Shown: in pieces, positions 57,216-64,000 of the stretch | Numbering within the stretch: the first letter of the stretch is position 1 | Layout of the letters: every line of letters starts with the position of its first letter | DNA from: Conchocele bisecta | Taxonomy: Eukaryota > Mollusca > Bivalvia > Lucinida > Thyasiridae | NCBI GenBank assembly: GCA_029237695.1 | Contig: CM055280.1 | Span: 35,064,616-35,128,615 of the forward strand | DNA length: 64,000 nt | Reading direction: 5' to 3' | Program-made: the position numbers and the translations under genes | The notes under the pieces: model-generated | The model's input: the letters and a program-made list of their open reading frames with translations, nothing else | Databases searched by the model: none | What the model was told of the DNA's origin: nothing

Positions 57216-58438
57216 TTTTTACCAAGGACCGCCAATTTCAAACACAAATAAGGATTATTTGTGTTTGAAATTGGCGGTCATTGGTAAAAAAAATAATATT
57301 TTTTTTTATTTATTTGTGGGGGAGGGTGGGGTAGGGGCATTTATTAGGAGGGGGGGGGGGGGGAGGGGGGGGGGGGGGGGGGGCGCTTAATTGTTAATTC
57401 GAGGTTATACGGTATGTATGTGACTGTGACGTTGACCTCGAGATCAGCGGGGATTTGTCACAGCAAATAAATGAAATTAATTAATATTTTATTCAATGAA
57501 AAAAAATAATAAGAATTATAACATATTTCTCTGATGTTAAGTCTTGTAAAGAGACTAAGTATGTGACCTTGACCTTGGGATCAGCGGGGGTTGGACAGTC
57601 GTAGATTTGTCACAGCATGATAGTACAACCTTAGAGGAATGCACAAGTGAAATAATAACAATTTTTAATGAAGGAAATAGAAGTTATAACTTATTTCTCT
57701 GATGTTAAGTTTTGTAAAGAGCATTTGACCTTGACATTGGGATCAGCGGGGGATTTGGCACAGCATGGATTTGGCACAGCATGGTAGTAGAGCCTTACAG
57801 GAATGCATGTGTGAAATATTAAGCACTTTAGATGAAGGAAATAGAAGTTATAACAATATTTCTCTGATGTTAAGTTTTGTAAAGAGACTAAGTATTTGAC
57901 CTTGACCTTGGTATCAGCGGGGGTTGGATGGTCGTGGATTTGGCACAGCATGGTAGTAGAGCCTTACAGGAATGCATGTGTGAAATATTAAGCATTTTAG
58001 ATGAAGGAAATAGAAGTTATAACAATATTTCTCTGATGTTAAGTTTACGGACTAAGTATTTGACCTTGACCTTGGGAACTGCGGGGGTTGGACGGTCGTG
58101 GATTTGGCACAGCATGGTAGTAGAGCCTTACAGGAATGCAAGTGTGAAATATGAAGCATTTTAGATGAAGGAAATAGAAGTTATAACAATATTTCTCTGA
58201 TGTTAAGTTTACGCGGACGGACGGACGGATGCACGGACGGACGGACGGACGGACGGACGGATGCACAGACGGACGGACGGATGGACGGATTACGGACGGA
58301 CGGACGGACGGACGGATTACGGACGGACGGATTACGGACGGACGGACGGACGGACGGAGACGGACGGACGGACGGACGGACGGACGGACGGACAACCTGA
58401 CTCCAGTATACCCCCCCACAACTCGTTGCGGGGGGTAT
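56175..58438 (+). mobile_element. HINE-like element, type g, with nested TA element
   Basis: The left end carries CAACTAGATTGGTCAGTAAG, then GAATACCCCCCGCGTGGG near 56,300. The body repeats a module (GTGACCTTGACCTTGGGATC, GTCGTGGATTTGGCACAGCA, GAAGGAAATAGAAGTTATAA) at least five times. The right end is a long GGAC run (58,212-58,393) followed by a hairpin of GTATACCCCCCCACAAC and GTTGCGGGGGGTATA (58,407-58,438). The module is homologous to the type-d body at 44.6 kb. Confidence 0.75.
56701..57412. mobile_element. TA-flanked inverted-repeat element rich in poly-G and triple hairpins
   Basis: TA at 56,699-56,700, then CCGTATAACCTCGAATTAAC, and at the right GTTAATTCGAGGTTATACGG, then TA at 57,413-57,414. 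The interior has three copies of a hairpin (ACCAAGGACCGCCAATTTCA ... TGAAATTGGCGGTCATTGGT) separated by G and A homopolymers, including 44 G at 56,907-56,950. A second left end at 56,513-56,590 arises from a local tandem duplication of about 188 bp. Confidence 0.75.
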
Positions 58439-58500
58439 AATTATTGACTAGTGAGCCATAGAATATCAGATTATATTCTATGGCTCACTAGTCAATAATT
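58439..58500. repeat. Perfect 28-bp palindrome with 6-nt loop
   Basis: AATTATTGACTAGTGAGCCA and TAGAATAT (58,439-58,466), loop CAGATT, then the exact reverse complement (58,473-58,500). It starts at the last base of the type-g hairpin. Confidence 0.9.
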
Positions 58501-60610
58501 GTTTTAGTATATGATAATAGTCGGTATATAGCACTTACAACCTTATGCTACTAGACAAAAATTGAAAAAGAATTTGAAAATAAAACAAGAAACGAGGCAA
58601 AGCCACGAAGGCCAGGTTTTTTCCAAGCATAGACACTTGGATAACATAATTATACCCACTTTTTGTAGACTAGATGGCCTTGGGGCGAGGCACTAAAAAA
58701 AAAAAAGAAGATATTGTAGACGGAAATAATTTAACCAGACACACGGACGTACGGACGTACGGACGGACGGACGTATGCCAAAATGCCGACTATATCACGC
58801 TTTCCGCAAGCGGGCGCGACAATGATGATAAACACCCATGTGAAGTATCAAGGTAATGGGTGAAGCAGTTGCAGAGATATACAGTGCGACCCCGTTAGTA
58901 CACGGAAGTCCGGCGACATACAACCTTCCGTGTTGCTTATCCGAACCGTGCTATATCCGTTCTCGCCCAAGACGCATCATAATGTCAACAAAAAATACAT
59001 GTACACTGTACACTGTGACTGCGAATGAACGACGTCGCCAATGCCTATAATATGCCATAAGTTTTCACTGTTATCTTCGCATGTAATAAATATATTGAAT
59101 CCAAGAATTGTTAACGTCATGTTTTATTTATTCATCATGTTCATGTAGAATGTAGATCTACGCAGGTCCGTGCAATCCATTATTGTAAACGCGTGTAGAA
59201 AAAAGTGTAGTAAATACGTGTAGCCATCATCATTCGATGACGCAATGACCCAATGACCGATATCCTGTTCCATCAGCTGCAACGTCACGTGACAAGCTCG
59301 TGCGTTGCAATCTGTGTTTACTCATATGGTGAGCACAGGTGGAAGACTCGGACCTATGACACCAAAATAAATGCCTATTAAAAAAATCCCATTATCCCAC
59401 CCACCTGGTATCGTACTGTACATGACGTAAATAATAGAACAAGATCAAGTGGGTGGGGTAATGGATATTTTTGTAATGGTCATTTTCTTTGTATCACACG
59501 TCCGACTATTCCACCTGTGGGTTTGAGTACGCACAGAGTTTTAACCCTTTCAACACCACAGACCTGAATAGACATGTTTTGCCCGTGTTATAATATTGCG
59601 CCAGTTCATGAGGTAATCAGGCTCATCACGTGAGATTTTCGACGAAGATGAATCTGATAATAGTGTACATTTTCTGTAAACGATATCGAATGTTGACGAA
59701 TATTAAATTAGTAATTATTACGCATTTGCTCTGAAAATGCTATCAACTTTCCGATATATTTGCAGAAAAAAGTCAAATCATTCTCGGCGAAAATCTCAGT
59801 TATATAATAAAGTTGATTATCTCATGCACTGGCTCAATTATGACGTAGCGAAACAAGGCCAGTTGTCAAGTACACATTTGTGTACATGCGCCAGGGGCGT
59901 GGGCAGTGCTGTAACAATTTAGTTAATCTGCGTTGAGTTAATCTGCGCGACTGATACGCGATCTCCGATTGGTCAGCCTTTACCATGTTTACACCTAATT
60001 AATATTCCACCAATGGTGAGCGCGAACGCATGCCGGAAAAATGAAATCGAGCACATAACAATTAGCACTGCTTTGTTACTGGGACCAATAATTGTTGATG
60101 TTATTCCCAGTTTGCTCGGATTAATTTACGAAATGTGCAAACGTGATCAGCTGCACATTCACATCGGTGAGCTATGCGTCCATAAAAAAAAAAAAAAAAA
60201 AAAAAAATCAAAAAAAAAAAAAAAAAAAAAAAGTCCATTTTGGGTCTAATTTGGGAAAGAATCGCAAATATAACACGATTTCTGACAATAGTAGTGTTAC
60301 AAATTTAACACGATTTTGATATACAAATAGGCAAAAAATTCGGGAGCCAAGGCACAACCGTGTACTAACCGAAATCGTGTTATAGTGAAGCGTGTACTAA
60401 CGGGGTCGCACTGTAATACACAAAAAAATCAAAGTAATTTGACCTTGACATTGGGCACAGGGGCCGCACGGTTGGGGGGTAGAATGAAAATATGGATGAT
60501 GATAAACACCCATGTAAAGTTTCAAGGTAATGGGCGTAGCAGTTGCAGAGATATAGTATAACGAAAAAGTTTAACAAAAAAACTTTAACCAGACGTACCA
60601 GTTAATGTTG
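58501..60610 (+). mobile_element. HINE-like type-b sequence interrupted by a Tigger-like element
   Basis: 58,590-58,822 has CTTGGGGCGAGGCAC, an ACGG/ACGT run (58,738-58,778) and the GCTTTCCGCAAGCGGGCG hairpin. The AACACCCATGTGAAG ... GCAGTTGCAGAGATATA module then leads into the nested element at 58,882. It resumes after 60,415 as AATCAAAGTAATTTGACCTT and another module. Confidence 0.65.
58882..60413. mobile_element. pogo/Tigger-like non-autonomous element
   Basis: 1,532 bp with TA at 58,880-58,881 and 60,414-60,415. Termini CAGTGCGACCCCGTTAGTAC and GTACTAACGGGGTCGCACTG are perfect inverted repeats that extend a few bases further. CAGTGCGAC...-type ends are typical of Tigger/pogo. The interior has a family B fragment (59,543-59,600) and a poly-A block (60,184-60,231), but no transposase. 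Confidence 0.85.
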
Positions 60611-61369
60611 AAAATGGCTAAGTCAATTACGTAGAAATAATAGGTCAAGGTAAAAAAAATGGTCACATGTTGGATAGTTGTATGTGGTGGGCACCCCTTG
60701 GTTATGAAGCTGTGAAAGTTTGGTGGTCTAGGTGGTACAGTACCAAAGAAATGGAGTTAAACACGAAAACTTAACATTGTAAACGCGAAAAGTTAACATT
60801 GACTGCGCGGAAAAAATGGGTCAAGTTCAAAAAAAGGTAACAGGTTGGATAGTGATATGTGGTGGGCACCCCTTGGTTATGAAGCTGTGAAAGTTTGTTG
60901 GTCCTATGTGTTACAGTAACAAAGAAATGGACTCAAACATGAAAACTTAACATTGATTGTGGACGCCGCCCGCCCGCCTCGCCCGGCTTTCGCCAATCCA
61001 ATAGCCTGGATTTTTTGTCCAAAAAAACCTGGCTAAAAATGGAAAAAAGGTTTAAAAAAAAAAAAGTTTAAAAATTAACAAAAAAATAATGTTCGCTACT
61101 GGAGCCCAGAATTTTTATAATAGTCCTATATTTATGTACATATCATATCTGCACAGGTCCACATATTGCCACAATATTGTCAACACATGCAGTTTACGGA
61201 AATGTAATACCCAGGTATAATAATTTACCTGTAATAATTTAGCTGAACATTTAGTGGTCAATCTGGAAATTTGCACATGCTTGCACATGCACAAGTGTTC
61301 AACAGGAGAAGGCTATTGTTCTCTCTACAGGTAAGGTGTACAGAGTGCACGAGAAAATGGGTCTTCATG
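60611..61369. repeat. HINE-like repeat units and flank
   Basis: Two units at 60,600-60,780 and 60,790-60,960 (ATGTGGTGGGCACCCCTTGG, AACACGAAAACTTAACATTG) end in a GCCGCCCGCC run and GGCTTTCGCC, a probable further HINE end near 61,000. 61,080-61,369 has no feature. Confidence 0.45.
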
Positions 61370-61644
61370 CATTAATGTTCAGTTTGTAGCATAGAAAGAA
61401 ATAGAGTTTGACCTTGACCCTGGAGCCCGGAATTTTTTTTAATAGTCCTATATCCATCTACATATCATAGTAAAGGTATGTATAAAGTTTGATGACTGTA
61501 GCTGATAAGGTGTTGAAGTAATGACCGTAACACGAAAACTTAACATTGAATGATGACGCCGACACCGACGCCGACACACCGACACCGACGCCGACTCCGG
61601 AAAAGCAAAACCTATGTCTCGCTTTCCACTTCGCGGTCGAGACA
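61370..61644 (+). mobile_element. HINE-like element, 3' portion, hairpin type a
   Basis: The body matches 2,641-2,814, followed by GACGCC/GACACC repeats (61,553-61,598) and the TGTCTCG...CGAGACA hairpin (61,615-61,644). Confidence 0.7.
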
Positions 61645-62300
61645 AAAACCTTAAACAATGTTGACTAAAAACCGTAACCAAGGGGAATTAACTAAGTAAT
61701 TCAAGAGGAAATGTAGGTCAAGGTCAAATATAGATCAGGGGTTATTGATGTACATCCCTATGATAAAAGGTTGTCCAAGTATGGTGTCTGTATGCACAAT
61801 AGTATTCCATGTACAAGCTTGACTAAAAACCTTAACCAAGGTTGACTAAAAACCTTAACCAAGGGGAATTAACTAAGTAATTCAAGGTTAAATGTAGGTC
61901 AAGGTTAAATGTAGGTCAAGGTCAAATATAGGTCAGGGGTTGTTGATGTACATCACTAGGAGATGAAGTTGTGCAAGTATGGTTGGTGTAGGGCCAGGAG
62001 TATTCCATCTACAAGCTTGACTAAAAACCTTAACCAAGGCGTGGGTGACGCCGACGCCGGGGTGACTACATAAGCTCTAACTATTCATCGAATAGTCCAG
62101 CTAAAAATTGAAATAAAATTTGCGCATCTACTCACCATAAGGAAGCTACATACCAAGTTTCATGTCTGTAGCCATTACGGTTTAAAAGTTTTACGAGTTA
62201 CAAGGTTGGTGACGGACGGATGGGACGGACGGGATGGACGGACAAGGGTAACACTAAATGCTCCCTCCACTATCTCTGTGGTGGGTATAAAAACCTGATT
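61645..62300 (+). mobile_element. HINE-like units with two further 3' ends
   Basis: Two AAAAACCTTAACCAAGG units (61,640-62,040) end in GACGCCGACGCC and CTAACTATTCATCGAATAGT, then CCAGCTAAAAA, a hairpin. A second short body follows, with a GGACGG run (62,210-62,245), GGGTAACACTAAATGCTCCC and CTCCAC...GTGG, the type-d end in decayed form. Confidence 0.65.
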
Positions 62301-62302
62301 GT

Positions 62303-62505
62303 TTAACCCTTTCAACACCACAGACCTGGAAAGTGGTATTGACAAACAGTTTAGCAGGCTCGCAACGAGCTGTCTCATCAGGATCTGCACTTTTTGCAAA
62401 TACTGTTTTCATATTTTTGAGAATACAAACACCCCCTTTGCATAAATGGACTAGTCTGAAAATAAATTTGTGACAACTGGATTGGTTGCGAAGTGAAAGG
62501 GTTAA
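62303..62505. mobile_element. TTAA MITE, family B
   Basis: TTAACCCTTTCAACACCAC at 62,303 and GTGAAAGGGTTAA ending 62,505, with TCGCAACGAGCTGTCTCATC in the core. Confidence 0.8.
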
Positions 62506-62940
62506 AAGCTCTAGTAACTAGGAGACTATTCCATAGAACCCCCCTTTCACCCCCAAGTAACTGGAATGGATTTTGATATGTTAATTTTGCAACCAATCCA
62601 ATTGTTACAAAATGATTTTCAGACTAGTCCATTTATGAAAAGGGGGTGTTTTTGTTCTCCAAACTACTTGTAAAAAGTGCAGATCCTGATGTAATGGGTA
62701 ATACAGTACCGACTGCGATTTGAGTCCGAGTATACATAATGGGTTAAATCACATTTGTGCTACATTTGCTAGAAAACCAGTTTTTGCAGTTTCTGTTGAT
62801 TTCCCTGTTTTCTCTTCGCAGAGATTATAGTACAAAACACATTTTCCATTTTTGTTTCACATACTCGATGTACTGTAGCTGTAGACCTGTGTTTATTCTT
62901 AATTTATTTAAATATGCCACAAATGAGAAAATACTGTGTC
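62506..62940. repeat. Inverted family B fragment and flank
   Basis: 62,545-62,700 carries CCAATCCAATTGTTACAAAA and GACTAGTCCATTTATGAAAA in the orientation of the copy at 46.4 kb. It ends near ATGGGTTAA (62,743). 62,745-62,940 shows nothing. Confidence 0.5.
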
Positions 62941-63452
62941 TTAAAGGTACATACCCACTTAGTAGACACAAAGTGTTCTTTCTATCAGAAACAGCATCTG
63001 AGACATTTTCTGGCAAAGTAAATATTAATTCACCGTTACCCCACGTATTGATTGGAATTATTATACATTTTATATCGGACGTAAATTTTCACACTGATAT
63101 CAGGGGCGATAACTGTGTTTCCTTAAAATGTTAACGGACGTTACTATTTATTATCTGTATTTCTTTTTTGATGTGTAATGATCATACCTTATAATCTGTC
63201 CAAAATATAATTTGTTCAGGTGACGCATTTAATTAGTATAAATAATTAAAAAATACCATGCCTCATTTGCATATGAAAATAGCCTGATACCACCACGCGT
63301 CACTATCAGTAAAATAAACATTACTAAATGATTATATCTGTATTGCGGCCACTCATAATCTTTAGAACTGATGAAATAGTGACACAATTCTACACTTATT
63401 TAATTCCTATAAAGAACATGTTGTGCCTACTGAGTGGGCATGTACCTTTAAA
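62941..63452. mobile_element. MITE family D, complete reference copy
   Basis: TTAAAGGTACATACCCACTT at 62,941 and TGAGTGGGCATGTACCTTTAA ending 63,452 (shown to its last 20 bases in part). The ends are inverted over about 30 bp with a few substitutions. The interior is non-coding. Confidence 0.85.
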
Positions 63453-63552
63453 GAAAGGTCCAATCGTTACGGCACGGATCGGTGTTCAAGATCGGTACAC
63501 AATTAATGCAAGTAAACATCCGCTTATAACTTTCCATGTAGATATTTGTACT

Positions 63553-63799
63553 TTAACCCTTTGAACCCGAAAGCCCGCTATATCGGTTTATGCAAACAGT
63601 ACAGATCCAGATGAGCCGGCTCGTAACGAGCCGTCTCATCAGGATCTGCACGGTTTGAAAGTAATTTTCATATTTTTGAGAAAAACAAATACCCCCTTTT
63701 TATAAATGAAATAGTCTGAAAATCATTTTGTGATGATTGGATTGGTTGCAAAACGAACATATCGCAGCCCATTCAGTTACTTAGGGGTGAAAGGGTTAA
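63553..63799. mobile_element. TTAA MITE, family B
   Basis: TTAACCCTTTGAACCCG at 63,553 and GGGGTGAAAGGGTTAA ending 63,799. The core hairpin is CCAGATGAGCCGGCTCGTAA, then CGAGCCGTCTCATCAGGATC. Confidence 0.85.
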
Positions 63800-63872
63800 T
63801 CACATTACTATTTGATACCCAGTATGCGAGTTTACCATGCCAGTAGTAGAACTAGTCGCATATTACGTGGTC

Positions 63873-64000
63873 TTAAAGGTACATGCCCACTCAGTAGGCA
63901 CAAACTGTTCTTTATATCAGAAACATCATCGGAGACAGTTCCTGGCAAAATAAACATTCATTCACCATTATCCCACGTTGATTGGCATTATTATACATTT
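63873..64000. mobile_element. MITE family D, cut by the window end
   Basis: TTAAAGGTACATGCCCACTC at 63,873, then the same interior as 62,941 onward, up to the last base. Confidence 0.8.

Noticed and set aside
58045..58419. Open frame with Arg-Pro-Ser-Val repeats
   Set aside because: It is a translation of the GGAC microsatellite of a HINE end.

Overview
The window is 64 kb of repeat-dense animal DNA, most likely from a bivalve mollusc. The evidence for that is indirect: piles of microsatellite-plus-hairpin elements like the pearl/HINE (Helentron-derived) repeats known from bivalves, a tRNA-headed SINE with a conserved central domain, TTAA and TA MITEs, and Academ-like, piggyBac, DIRS and Ty3/gypsy elements. 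The repertoire looks scallop-like to me, but that is only a hunch. I found no convincing host gene, rRNA gene or functional tRNA gene. Every coding stretch I can support belongs to a transposable element, and almost all are frameshifted.

Layout. 1-2.4 kb holds the 3' part of an Academ/XPG-type transposon gene. 2.6-2.94 kb is a HINE-type 3' end. 3.35-5.45 kb is a frameshifted piggyBac transposase with one recognisable TTAA end. 5.53-6.6 kb is a 5'-truncated non-LTR reverse transcriptase, cut at its 3' side by a second, nearly complete Academ-like DNA transposon (about 6.6-12.56 kb, long terminal inverted repeats, four minus-strand coding blocks). 12.58-13.58 kb holds TTAA MITEs. 13.68-19.84 kb is a 73-bp satellite array of about 84 copies. 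20-22.3 kb is interspersed repeats.

22.317-32.837 kb is a complete LTR retrotransposon on the minus strand: 2.5-kb LTRs, a perfect 5-bp target duplication, a tRNA-Leu primer site and a polypurine tract. Its sequences are Ty3/gypsy-type but its pol order is PR-IN-RT-RH (copia-like, as in the Gmr1 lineage). 32.9-34.4 kb is a HINE cluster. 35.07-37.85 kb is a decayed DIRS-type tyrosine-recombinase retrotransposon. 38.6-64 kb is a nested pile of HINEs, TTAA MITEs, TA-flanked inverted-repeat elements, a SINE, a 25-bp minisatellite and long palindromes.

How the parts relate. The element groups look like autonomous/non-autonomous sets. The piggyBac end at 5,430-5,448 closely resembles the ends of the abundant TTAA MITE family A. 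The HINE bodies carry matched left ends and right-end hairpins, and at least one element (38.6-39.87 kb) has the left end of one family and the right end of another. Many breaks in coding regions, many LTR-LTR differences and the noise inside the satellite are 1-2 nt indels, often in homopolymers. Some apparent pseudogenisation may therefore be residual long-read consensus error.
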